Shown here: positions 7,804-15,288 of the stretch, piece by piece
Layout: the number at the start of each line of letters is the position of its first letter
Position numbering within the stretch: position 1 is the first letter of the stretch
From: QHWT01 sp046726015
GTDB taxonomy: Bacteria > Acidobacteriota > Vicinamibacteria > Vicinamibacterales > 2-12-FULL-66-21
Assembly: GCA_046726015.1 (NCBI GenBank)
Contig: JBKOZS010000263.1
Location: 1-20,642 of the forward strand
Length of the DNA stretch: 20,642 nt
Reading direction: 5' to 3'
The notes under the pieces: model-generated
What the model saw: the letters and a program-made list of their open reading frames with translations, nothing else
What the model was told of the DNA's origin: nothing
Database searches by the model: none
Position numbers and translations under genes: made by a program

Positions 7804-8848
7804 AAGTTGCCGTCACGCGTCCCCGATTCCACTCCACCGTACGCGTCAATGCCTCCTCCAGGTTCACCGTCATTGCGAGCCCGAGATCATGGCGCGCACG
7901 CGCCGTGCTGGGGACGTACCGATCTCCAGCCCCGCCCCGAACGGCACTCTTCGCTATTTGAACGGTGGGTTCAGGAGTGAACACGTGCGCGACGACGCGC
8001 GCGAGATCCGCGATCGATATCGCCGCTTCGGACCCGACATTGTACGGGCACAGCGGCTGTCCGCGCAGCAGGATCGTCCAGAGCCAGATCGCGAGGTCCG
8101 CGGCGTAGAGATAGGAGCGATAGGGAGCGCCATCTCCTGCGATGCGGATCGGGCCTCCGTGGAGCGCGTCGCGGATGAAGTTTCCAACGGCGAAGTGCAC
8201 GTCGAGCGGCAGGTAAGGTCCAACGCAGGCGAAGCAGCGCGCAACCGTCGGCTGCAGTCGCGAATCCGCGTGCACGGCGCAGAGCATCTCCGCCGCGCGC
8301 TTCCCCTCGGCGTACGCGTGGGCGGGGTTCGCCGGATCGGGCGCGCCGACATAATCCTCGCCAACGTGCGCCAGGTCCGAAGGTTGGCGCCCGTAAACGG
8401 CCCCGGAGCTCGTCAGTAAGAAGCGGCGAGCGCCCACGTGGCGCGCAAACTCCAGCACGCGCCGCGTGCCGCCGACGATCGTGTCGAAGAGCACGGCACG
8501 ATCGATGTGCGCGAGCGCCGAACTCGAATCGGTCGCGGCGTGAATCACGTGCGAGAACGCCTCGTCGCGCAACTCGACGGTGCGCACGTCTCCGGCGCGC
8601 AGCGTCACCGCCGGGTGTGACGCAAGGTGGGAGGCCTTTCGCTCGAAGGCACCCGGGTCTCTCGTCAACACGACGATGGACGCGTCGAGCCTGTGACGAT
8701 CATTTGCCCACAGAAAGGTTTCGAGCAGCCAGCAACCGAAGAATCCCGTGCCGCCGGTGATGAAGAGGCGCGCACCGCGGAGGTCGTCCCACAATCCGCT
8801 GGTGTGTGTCAGCACGTGATCGAGGTCACGTGCGAGAGGATTTGGCAT
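7790..8848 (-). CDS. NAD-dependent nucleotide-sugar epimerase/dehydratase/ketoreductase (extended SDR)
   Basis: This 352-residue extended SDR has the NAD motif ITGGTGFFGCWL, a HAATD segment, the active-site serines of LTSSGAVYGRQP, and a Y-x3-K catalytic pair (AYAEGK). A later RSYLYAADLAIWLW segment is typical of nucleotide-sugar SDRs. I start it at ATG 8848, 10 nt after the cytidylyltransferase stop. A frame extension to 8905 adds only an Arg-rich stretch lying within the upstream gene. Located directly after RfbF and RfbG, it is a good candidate for acting on CDP-4-keto-6-deoxy or CDP-4-keto-3,6-dideoxyhexose, for example as a C4 ketoreductase of the paratose/abequose type or as an epimerase. 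Sequence alone does not separate these. Confidence 0.87.
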   Translation of the reverse strand: MPNPLARDLDHVLTHTSGLWDDLRGARLFITGGTGFFGCWLLETFLWANDRHRLDASIVVLTRDPGAFERKASHLASHPAVTLRAGDVRTVELRDEAFSHVIHAATDSSSALAHIDRAVLFDTIVGGTRRVLEFARHVGARRFLLTSSGAVYGRQPSDLAHVGEDYVGAPDPANPAHAYAEGKRAAEMLCAVHADSRLQPTVARCFACVGPYLPLDVHFAVGNFIRDALHGGPIRIAGDGAPYRSYLYAADLAIWLWTILLRGQPLCPYNVGSEAAISIADLARVVAHVFTPEPTVQIAKSAVRGGAGDRYVPSTARARHDLGLAMTVNLEEALTRTVEWNRGRVTATYVNN

Positions 8849-8858
8849 GGCTACGCGC

Positions 8859-9638
8859 CTACCACGTCTTCCACGGAGCGCGGCCGCCGTCCCACAGCGA
8901 CTCAAGATAGCGCAGGTCGCGAAGCGTATCCATGCACTGCCAGAAATCCTCGTGGCGGTATGCGACGAGTTGCCCGTCGGCCGCCAACGCCTCCATGGGC
9001 GCGTGCTCCCACATCACATCGGATTCGATGTATTTCAGCGCCGCGGGTTCCACGATCGAGAACCCGCCGTTGATCCATCCCTCGTGCAGTGTGGACTTCT
9101 CCTTGAAGTGCCGAATGCGATCGCCATCGAATTCCAGCGCGCCGAACCGGGCCGGCGGCCGCACCGCGGTCAGCGTGACCAGTGCACCGCGTGAGCGATG
9201 AAATGCCAGCAAATCATCCAGCCGCACGTTGCCCACGCCGTCTCCGTAGGTGAGCATGAACGTGCCGTGCCCGATCAGCGGCTGCAGTTGCTTGAGTCGC
9301 CCGCCCGTCAACGTCGCTTCGCCGGTATCGACCAGATGGATCTTCCATGGCTCCCCGCCGTTGTTGAGCGGTGTGACATGCCCGTTCTGCAGGGAAATCG
9401 TCATGTCGCGGCCAATGGCGTGATAGTCCAGAAAGTAGCGCTTGATCTGATCGCCCTTGTAGCCCAGCGCGAGCACGAACTCGTTGAAGCCATACCGCGA
9501 GTAGTGCTTCATGATGTGCCACAGGATCGGACGGCCGCCGATTTCGACGAGCGGCTTGGGGCGCAATTCCGTGTGCTCGGCAAGCCGAGTGCCCGCGCCC
9601 CCGCACAGGATGACGACTGGAATCCGCTGATCACCCAC
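8859..9638 (-). CDS. rfbF: Glucose-1-phosphate cytidylyltransferase
   Basis: This 259-residue nucleotidyltransferase is full length for RfbF/DdhA (about 257). It has the sugar-nucleotide signature VVILCGGAGTRL near residues 8-19, the RPKPLVEIGG lysine motif, a GRPILWHIMKHY helix and the metal-binding YGDGV. The conserved C-terminal EDFWQCMDTLRDL is also characteristic of RfbF. It makes CDP-glucose from CTP and glucose-1-phosphate, the first committed step to CDP-3,6-dideoxyhexoses. The start is GTG at 9638, overlapping the RfbG stop by 8 nt. The next gene follows after 10 nt. Confidence is high from the whole-length match to the family and from direct linkage to RfbG and RfbH. Confidence 0.95.
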   Translation of the reverse strand: MGDQRIPVVILCGGAGTRLAEHTELRPKPLVEIGGRPILWHIMKHYSRYGFNEFVLALGYKGDQIKRYFLDYHAIGRDMTISLQNGHVTPLNNGGEPWKIHLVDTGEATLTGGRLKQLQPLIGHGTFMLTYGDGVGNVRLDDLLAFHRSRGALVTLTAVRPPARFGALEFDGDRIRHFKEKSTLHEGWINGGFSIVEPAALKYIESDVMWEHAPMEALAADGQLVAYRHEDFWQCMDTLRDLRYLESLWDGGRAPWKTW

Positions 9639-10671
9639 GCCTGGCCTCCGCGTGCGGCGTGCCGTCGAGCGTCGCGAAATACCGGGTGTACCACTCGATG
9701 GTCGCGCGCAGGCTCGCGTCCAGCGTGAAGGCCGGCGACCATCCCAGCATCCGCTTCGCCTTGGTCGCGTCCAGATACTGGTCCCTGATTTCGTTCGACG
9801 CCTCGTTGCGCACGTCCGGCTTCAGATCGGAGCCCATGGCTTTGAGGATCTTGTCCACCAGTTCCAGCACAGTCATGCGATGTTCGTAGGAGAAGTTGAA
9901 GACGTCCCCGGCCAGCGCCGGATTCGCGGCGAGCCGTTCCGCCAGGAGTGCGTAGGCGCGGGCGCCATCCTCGACGTAAAGATAATCGCGCGTGTACTGC
10001 CCGTCCGACCGAATCACCGGCCGTTCGCCACGAATGATCGACCGGATTGTTCCGGGCACCAGCCGGTTCCAGTTCAGATCGCCGCCACCATAAAAGTTGC
10101 CGCAGCGTGTGACGCACACCGGGAGCTGATACGTCTTCGCGTACATCTGCGCGATCAGGTCCGCGCAGGATTTGCTGACATCATACGGATGGCGGCCAAG
10201 CACCGGCGCGTCCTCGGTGTAGGGCAGCACTTCCTGGTCGCCGTAGGCCTTGTCGGAGGAGGCGATGACGACCTGCTGCACGGTCGGGCTCCGGCGGCAG
10301 GCTTCGAGCAGCGCCCACGTGCCGCGAATATTGGTGTCGAGGGTCGACACAGGATTCCTGTTCGCCACACCCACCGTCGTCTGGGCCGCGAGGTGCAGGA
10401 CGGTGGCAATTTCGTACTCGCCGACCGCGCGCTCCATCGCTTCCTGGTCGCGCACGTCGCCTCGAACCACTCGCACGTTCTCGATCAGTCCCGACGCCAC
10501 GAGCTCCGAACGAGGAACCCAGTCGCGTATCAGGCACACGATATCCGCCCCGACATCGAGGAGGTGTCTCACAAGCCAGCCGCCAACGAGGCCGGTCGCT
10601 CCCGTGACAAACACCGGCCGGTCGCGCCAGAACGAGCGCGAGGCCGCCGATTCGCTATTCCCAGGCGTCAA
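9631..10671 (-). CDS. rfbG: CDP-glucose 4,6-dehydratase
   Basis: This 346-residue extended SDR has FVTGATGLVGGWLVRHLL at the N-terminus, HLAAQ, the dehydratase-type SSDKAYG with its Asp-Lys pair, and a catalytic Y-x3-K in HPYDVSKSCADL. These are hallmarks of RfbG/DdhB, which converts CDP-glucose to CDP-4-keto-6-deoxyglucose with tightly bound NAD. No ATG fits. A TTG at 10671 has a GGAGG Shine-Dalgarno (10681-10685) 9 nt upstream and gives a normal family length. The longer frame to 10830 would run through the flavoprotein gene in another frame. The TTG start lies inside the end of the reductase gene (17-nt overlap), and the stop overlaps rfbF by 8 nt. Confidence 0.93.
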   Translation of the reverse strand: MTPGNSESAASRSFWRDRPVFVTGATGLVGGWLVRHLLDVGADIVCLIRDWVPRSELVASGLIENVRVVRGDVRDQEAMERAVGEYEIATVLHLAAQTTVGVANRNPVSTLDTNIRGTWALLEACRRSPTVQQVVIASSDKAYGDQEVLPYTEDAPVLGRHPYDVSKSCADLIAQMYAKTYQLPVCVTRCGNFYGGGDLNWNRLVPGTIRSIIRGERPVIRSDGQYTRDYLYVEDGARAYALLAERLAANPALAGDVFNFSYEHRMTVLELVDKILKAMGSDLKPDVRNEASNEIRDQYLDATKAKRMLGWSPAFTLDASLRATIEWYTRYFATLDGTPHAEARRG

Positions 10672-11374
10672 TGTGAATCGCCTCCGGAGAGATGTTGCGC
10701 GCGCGCAGGTCGTCGCCGATGCCTTGCAGCATCGGCGGTGGACCGGAAATGTAGTACGACGTGTCGAACGGCCGCCGGAGGCGAGGCCAGACGGCCGCCA
10801 CCGAGACCCTGCCGGGAATGATCGCGGCACGATCGTCCACGCCGTCGTGCTCGACGAAATAGGAGACGTCGAGTGACGGCAACCGCTCGGCGCAGCGCTC
10901 GACGATGTCGCGATAGATCAACAGGCGGCTGGTGCGCGCGCCGTAGGCGAGCGTGATCGACTGATCCGATGAAGGTTTCACGTCTTCGAGAAACGCGGTG
11001 AATGCCGTGACTCCGGTGCCTCCGGCGAACAGCACGACGTCCGCGCGGCTGTCCACGACAAAGTCCCCGTAGGGCATCTTGATCCAGACCTGTCGCCCTT
11101 CGACCAGGTCGCGCTCCATGCGGACTGTGAACCGGCCATGGACGGCATAGGTAATCCGGACCGCATCCCGCTGTGCAGGTGAACTGGCAATCGAGAACAC
11201 GCGGGACTCCGGCCAGAAGCCGGTCGGGTCGTATGGATCGAGCGCCAAGTGTAGAAACTGCCCCGCCCTGAAGCGCGGTACCGGACGTTCGGGCCTGAGT
11301 GTCAGAGTATAAACGCGCTCGCCATGAGCGACGACCTCGTCGACGAGACACGCGAGCTTCTGCGTCAGCGGCAT
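10655..11374 (-). CDS. Ferredoxin-NADP reductase-like flavoprotein (E3-type reductase without ferredoxin domain)
   Basis: This 239-residue FNR-family protein has an N-terminal FAD barrel with the R-x-(Y/F)-S flavin motif (RVFSIAS, 58-64) and an NAD(P) domain with AGGTGVTAF (117-125), AYGAR and a GPPPM motif (211-215). It lies 4 nt after the rfbH stop and overlaps rfbG, so it is the natural electron donor for RfbH. The well-studied partners of RfbH (AscD/DdhD, E3) are about 330 residues and carry a plant-type [2Fe-2S] ferredoxin domain as well. This one has no Cys-rich ferredoxin module at either end. The flavin may therefore reduce the RfbH cluster directly or through a separate ferredoxin. 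The electron-donor role is inferred from position and family. Confidence 0.88.
   Translation of the reverse strand: MPLTQKLACLVDEVVAHGERVYTLTLRPERPVPRFRAGQFLHLALDPYDPTGFWPESRVFSIASSPAQRDAVRITYAVHGRFTVRMERDLVEGRQVWIKMPYGDFVVDSRADVVLFAGGTGVTAFTAFLEDVKPSSDQSITLAYGARTSRLLIYRDIVERCAERLPSLDVSYFVEHDGVDDRAAIIPGRVSVAAVWPRLRRPFDTSYYISGPPPMLQGIGDDLRARNISPEAIHIDAWE
10681..10685 (-). promoter_or_regulatory. Shine-Dalgarno deciding the TTG start of rfbG
   Basis: On the minus strand GGAGG sits 9 nt before TTG at 10671, inside the 3' end of the reductase coding sequence. It is the only good ribosome binding site near the N-terminal TGATG motif of RfbG and supports the TTG start. Confidence 0.7.
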
Positions 11375-11378
11375 GCCG

Positions 11379-12713
11379 TCATACAGCCGCCCCCGTCACG
11401 CGCTTCCCGCTCATGAAGTTCGCAAACACCCCGGCCATATGATCGAGGCGAGCGGCATCCAGCCCCGGATAAACACCTACGAAAAATGTATTGTTCATCA
11501 CGGAATCGGTATTGGCGAGGCCGCGGACGACCCGGTGCGGAATGCGCTGAAATGCGGGATGGCGGAGCAGATTGCCGGCAAACAGGCTGCGGGTTTCCAC
11601 GCGGTGCGCTTCCAGGAACCGGACCAGTTCTGCACGACTGAAGCCAGCATCCTCGCGGACGGTAATGGCGAAGCCAAACCACGACGGCTCCGAGTGGGCC
11701 AGCGCCTTCGGCAGCACCAGCCGATCTTCGTAGGGACGAAGGACCTCCATCAGGCGATCGAAGTTGGCGCGCCGCCGCGCAATGAACCCCTCCAGCTTCC
11801 CGAGCTGCGCGCAGCCAATCGCGGCCTGCATGTCGGTCACTTTCAGGTTGTAGCCGATGTGGCTGTAAACGTACTTGTGATCGAACCCAAACGGCAGCGT
11901 CCCGAACTGCTGGCTGAACCTCGTCCCGCAGGTGTTGTTCTCGCCGCCGGCGCAATAACAGTCTCGTCCCCAGTCGCGAAACGATCGCGCAATGCGCCCG
12001 AGATCATCGTCATTCGTGGCGACAGCGCCACCCTCTCCCATGGTGATGTGGTGCGCCGGATAGAACGAGAAGGTGGCGAGATGGCCGAACGTGCCGGTTA
12101 ACCGTCCGCGATACCGTGAGCCCAGCGCGTCGCAGTTGTCCTCGACGACCCACAGGTCGTGCGTCCTTGCGAGATCGGTCACCACGTCCAGCTCGAAGGG
12201 CACGCCGAGGGTGTGGGCCATCATGATCGCGCGGGTTCTGGGTCCAATCGCCTCGCGCAATTGATCCGGATCGGCCGTGTAGTCTCCAAGGTTCACGTCG
12301 ACGAACACCGGAATCAGGTTGTTTTGCAGGATCGGCGCAAGTGTCGTGGGGAACCCCGCGGCCACGGTGACCACTTCGTCACCAGGCTGGAGACGCCGGT
12401 CGCGAAGTTTCGGAGACGTCAGCGCCGTGAGCGCGACCAGGTTCGCCGACGATCCGGAATTCACCAGGAGGGCATCGGAGACGCCCAGGTAGTCCGCGAA
12501 CTCGGACTCGAACCGTTCCGCATACCGATTCGCCGTCAGGAAGAAATCGAGGCTCGAGTCAACGAGGTTGCACAATTCCTCGGCGTCGAACACTCGCCCG
12601 GCGTAATGGGTGAGATCCACGTCGGGATTGAACGATCGATTCGAGAACTGCTCCCGGTAGTACTCGCGCACGAGGGACGCAATCTGTTCCCGGAGCATCT
12701 TGGGCGTGGACAC
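11379..12713 (-). CDS. rfbH: CDP-4-keto-6-deoxy-D-glucose-3-dehydrase (E1), PMP and [2Fe-2S] dependent
   Basis: This 444-residue enzyme of the aspartate aminotransferase fold closely matches the RfbH/DdhC pattern. The PLP-lysine is replaced by His222 in SFYPAHHITMGEGG, marking a dehydratase rather than an aminotransferase. Four cysteines (194, 252, 254, 262) fit the C-x57-C-x1-C-x7-C arrangement known for the [2Fe-2S] ligands of E1. Other family blocks include SGSSANL, PGDEV and DHKYVYSH. It removes the C3 hydroxyl of CDP-4-keto-6-deoxyglucose. I place the start at GTG 12713, with a GGGAG-like site just upstream and about 6 residues before LREQI, as in characterised homologues. ATG codons at 12740, 12734 and 12731 are alternatives that add 6-9 residues. 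The 90-nt gap before it is the largest in the operon. Confidence 0.94.
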   Translation of the reverse strand: MSTPKMLREQIASLVREYYREQFSNRSFNPDVDLTHYAGRVFDAEELCNLVDSSLDFFLTANRYAERFESEFADYLGVSDALLVNSGSSANLVALTALTSPKLRDRRLQPGDEVVTVAAGFPTTLAPILQNNLIPVFVDVNLGDYTADPDQLREAIGPRTRAIMMAHTLGVPFELDVVTDLARTHDLWVVEDNCDALGSRYRGRLTGTFGHLATFSFYPAHHITMGEGGAVATNDDDLGRIARSFRDWGRDCYCAGGENNTCGTRFSQQFGTLPFGFDHKYVYSHIGYNLKVTDMQAAIGCAQLGKLEGFIARRRANFDRLMEVLRPYEDRLVLPKALAHSEPSWFGFAITVREDAGFSRAELVRFLEAHRVETRSLFAGNLLRHPAFQRIPHRVVRGLANTDSVMNNTFFVGVYPGLDAARLDHMAGVFANFMSGKRVTGAAV

Positions 12714-12803
12714 GGGTCTCCCTTCACCCATCATTGTCATCGGGTACCGGCGCGCGGACGACACAACTCATCAATATCTTGTCGGCCGAAGCGGCGCCGG
12801 GGA

Positions 12804-13055
12804 TTAGCCGCCAGAGATGGTCGGGACGATTTCCACAGTGTCGCCATCCGCCAGCCGCCGCTCGCGGGCGTGATGCAACAGCATCTCGTCGTTGACAGCG
12901 AAATTGAAGACCGAGTCGTCCAGCTGCTCGCGAAATCCCGGAATCCGTCGGTCAAGAACGTCTATCAGCTGCGCCACTGTTGCGACGTGATCTGTTACCT
13001 CGAGCGTGTCGGCATGCCCCACGCGCAGCGTCGATGGCAGTCGCACGATGATCAT
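12804..13055 (-). CDS. MoaD/ThiS-family ubiquitin-like sulfur carrier
   Basis: This is an 83-residue beta-grasp protein ending in Gly-Gly (TISGG), the tail that MoaD/ThiS proteins use for adenylation and thiocarboxylation. Internal features fit the family: a VAQLIDVLD helix, NFAVNDE, and LADGDTVEIVP before the tail. I chose ATG 13055 because it forms a 4-nt ATGA overlap with the AOR stop; a 94-residue form starting upstream adds a basic stretch within the AOR gene. MoaD-like genes are commonly found beside aldehyde ferredoxin oxidoreductases and are thought to supply dithiolene sulfur for the pyranopterin cofactor. That is the likely role here, with activating enzyme (MoeB/ThiF) encoded elsewhere. 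Confidence 0.88.
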   Translation of the reverse strand: MIIVRLPSTLRVGHADTLEVTDHVATVAQLIDVLDRRIPGFREQLDDSVFNFAVNDEMLLHHARERRLADGDTVEIVPTISGG

Positions 13056-15001
13056 GCGCCTACGATCCTTTCTAGCTCGTTCCGCCACGCTCGCTGCGGA
13101 AGGCCCGATCCGTCAAGACCGGAGATCTCATAGAAACGCGTGAGCATGCGATCGAACTCGCCACGGTCGATTTTCTCTCCCGCGTAGGCGCCCACGGTGA
13201 TGGGTTCGTCGAACCAGCGGTCCGGGAGGGTGTCGTGCTCGCGGCGGACGCCAAGACGGTAGTTGATCATCCGCTCGACCCCCATGACGTTGTGACCGAT
13301 CGTGTCGAGCTGGTCCGGCGTCACGTCGAGGCCCGTGACGTTGCCAATCTGGTTAGCGAACTCCTCGAGGCCGGGGAGCGACGGGCTGTTGAACAGCTTC
13401 GTGGTGAACCGGCACATGCCCACGGAGTCGCCGATGGCATACACGTTCTCGCAGACGCGGACCGCGCGCTCCTTGCCGTCGTAGCTGTTTGGCGCCGCGC
13501 TGACAGGGCCGCCATAGAGGCGCGATTTGAACGCGGGGTCGTCGTTGATGCGCGCGTTGATCTCCAGCGTCACGCGGTTGCGCAGGTGATCCATGCCGCG
13601 GGTCGCGACGGCAAGTCCAAGGGCGAACGCCTTCAGGATGCGCGCGTCGTGAGGATCGCTCTGCATCAGACCCTTCACGGCCATCCGGTATTTCAGCGCG
13701 TCCGCCGGATAACGTCCGCGCTCCACCGCGCGCGTGCCGTCTGCGAGCGTGTTGCCGAATCCATCGCGCGTCGCCATCTTGAACAGTAGCTGTTCGACCG
13801 CCTCCGCGTTGCCCCAGGTCAGGTCCAGACCGTCCGTTTGCGATCGCGTGACGAGGCCGCGCTGGAAGAGTTCCATCGCCCACGCAATCGTCGATCCGGT
13901 CGACGCGGTGTCGAGGCCGAGGTCGTTGCAGATGTTGTTCAAGCGGATGACCGGCTCTATTCGATCGATGCCGACGTTCGGACCGAACTTGCCGAGCGTC
14001 ACGTACTCGGGGCCATCGCCGCGACCGTACTTATCCGCGGAATCCGTCGTCAGATCGTTGAGCGGACGGCAGTTCACCGGACAGCGAAAACATCCAGCCA
14101 TGCCCGGGCGATACGGCGTGATGTGTTCCGCATCTAACCGATCGGTCCACGTCGTTTCCTGGTGGTTCTTCGTCCCCATCGCGCCAAGCATCCGGCTTGG
14201 CTTGTAGAGAAACGGCGTGCCGGTCGTCTTGAGCGCGTGCTTGACGACGGAGGTGTCGAGCAGTTTCTGGGCGATCGTGCGGTTGTAACCCTTGTACGGC
14301 TGCGCGGTCTCGAAATCGCGCGTCTGACCCTGCACGACGACGGCCTTCAGCTTGAGCGATCCCATTTTCGCGCCCGGCCCGCCGCGCGCGTAGCAGGCCT
14401 TCGGCCCCGCCATGATCGCGCTCGTCAGCACGAGATTCTCCCCGGCGCGCGTGATGTTCACCATCGCGAGATCGCGCGTCCACGTTCCGCCGAAGTCGTT
14501 GGGAATCCGCTCGCGCAGGTCGATGTTGTCGAGGCCCACATAAGGCGTGGCATCGACAAACGCCAGTTGACCGTCACGAATGTGCAGTAGCGTCCACGAC
14601 GCCGATTCGCCGAACAGCACGAGATGATCGATGCCGTTCATGCGGATGAACGACGGAAAGTAGTCCCCCGCGTTCGAGTCCATCAGCACGCCGGATTCGG
14701 GAGACCACGATGTCGCGTTGCCCCGCGCGGCGCTGGGGACGATCCCGGTCAGAACGCCGGACCCGAAGATCAGGGGAACGTCCGGGTGAAGCGGATGCAG
14801 CGACTCGTCGAGCAGCCGGTGCAGGTAGAACATGTTCGCCCCGCGCCCGGCCAGCAGACCGTGCACGACCCGCATGGGCGTGTAACCGCGCTGCGCGGTG
14901 CGTTGCTCCAGGTCGATGAAGAGCGTGGCTCCCTGGGTGGGATACTGCGGGGCCTGGGGCAGCTCCGAGACCAGCCGTGCGACCCGGTCACGGGTGGACA
15001 T
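13052..15001 (-). CDS. Aldehyde:ferredoxin oxidoreductase-family tungsten/molybdopterin enzyme
   Basis: This 649-residue protein fits the AOR family throughout. It has an N-terminal AOR domain (RVVHGLLAGRGANMF; GVLTGIVPSAARGNATSWSP), the block ARGGPGAKMGSLKLKAVV (205-222), and the [4Fe-4S] cysteines C304, C307 and C311 (CFRCPVNC) with C530 in DSVGMC. A pterin-contact region DLGLDTAS lies at 360-367. AOR enzymes oxidise aldehydes to acids, or act on related substrates, and pass electrons to ferredoxin, with two pyranopterins holding W or Mo. The substrate is unknown. The start is ATG 15001; the upstream frame is repeat-rich intergenic DNA. It is the first gene of the minus-strand operon and is coupled to the MoaD gene by ATGA. 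Its presence ahead of a CDP-dideoxyhexose cluster is unusual. Confidence 0.92.
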   Translation of the reverse strand: MSTRDRVARLVSELPQAPQYPTQGATLFIDLEQRTAQRGYTPMRVVHGLLAGRGANMFYLHRLLDESLHPLHPDVPLIFGSGVLTGIVPSAARGNATSWSPESGVLMDSNAGDYFPSFIRMNGIDHLVLFGESASWTLLHIRDGQLAFVDATPYVGLDNIDLRERIPNDFGGTWTRDLAMVNITRAGENLVLTSAIMAGPKACYARGGPGAKMGSLKLKAVVVQGQTRDFETAQPYKGYNRTIAQKLLDTSVVKHALKTTGTPFLYKPSRMLGAMGTKNHQETTWTDRLDAEHITPYRPGMAGCFRCPVNCRPLNDLTTDSADKYGRGDGPEYVTLGKFGPNVGIDRIEPVIRLNNICNDLGLDTASTGSTIAWAMELFQRGLVTRSQTDGLDLTWGNAEAVEQLLFKMATRDGFGNTLADGTRAVERGRYPADALKYRMAVKGLMQSDPHDARILKAFALGLAVATRGMDHLRNRVTLEINARINDDPAFKSRLYGGPVSAAPNSYDGKERAVRVCENVYAIGDSVGMCRFTTKLFNSPSLPGLEEFANQIGNVTGLDVTPDQLDTIGHNVMGVERMINYRLGVRREHDTLPDRWFDEPITVGAYAGEKIDRGEFDRMLTRFYEISGLDGSGLPQRAWRNELERIVGA

Positions 15002-15008
15002 AGGAATC

Positions 15009-15014
15009 AGTATA
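15009..15014 (-). promoter_or_regulatory. Candidate -10 element, possibly leaderless transcript of the AOR operon
   Basis: The minus strand reads TATACT here, followed by 7 nt and the AOR ATG. No Shine-Dalgarno lies in that gap. If it is a -10 box, transcription would begin at or next to the start codon. No convincing -35 box is seen at 16-18 nt. The call is speculative. Confidence 0.3.
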
Positions 15015-15036
15015 GAAGCAGTCGGTGCCGGGTGCG

Positions 15037-15288
15037 GGTGCTAAGTGCAAGGTGCCCAGTGCCGCGTCCCGGGTGGCCGTCAGGTGCTACGTGCAAGGTG
15101 CCCAGTGCCGCGTCCCGGGTGCGTCAGGTGCTACGTGCAAGGTGCCCAGTGCCGCGTCCCGGGGGTGCGTCAGGTGCTACGTGCAAGGTGCTCCGTGCTT
15201 CCCGCCGCCTGCGCGGCACCTGGCCCCGGGCACTTTGCACCCGTCACCGCACTGAGCACCCGGCACTTCGCACTTTGCACGTAGCACC
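15037..15288. repeat. Degenerate 44-46 bp tandem repeat with inverted copies, filling the divergent intergenic region
   Basis: Units begin at 15037, 15083, 15127 and 15173, each opening with ggtgctacgtgcaaggtg or a one-base variant, and the first three share a cagtgccgcgtcccgg core. The fourth unit breaks down near 15210. At 15270-15288 the word returns in inverse orientation (gcactttgcacgtagcacc), so the whole 330-nt gap could fold into a long imperfect stem. There are no distinct spacers, so this is not CRISPR. The open frames across it are repeat-derived and not genes. Confidence 0.9.

Noticed and set aside
9631..10830. RfbG starting at 10830 with a 53-residue extension
   Set aside because: The extension runs inside the flavoprotein gene in another frame and is Arg/Ser-rich without homology features; the TTG at 10671 has a well-spaced GGAGG.
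12714..12803. Internal promoter or attenuator before rfbH
   Set aside because: I could find no convincing -35/-10 pair or stable hairpin in these 90 nt; it is only an unexplained gap.
15037..15210. CRISPR array
   Set aside because: Units are contiguous and degenerate with no unique spacers, and no cas genes are nearby.
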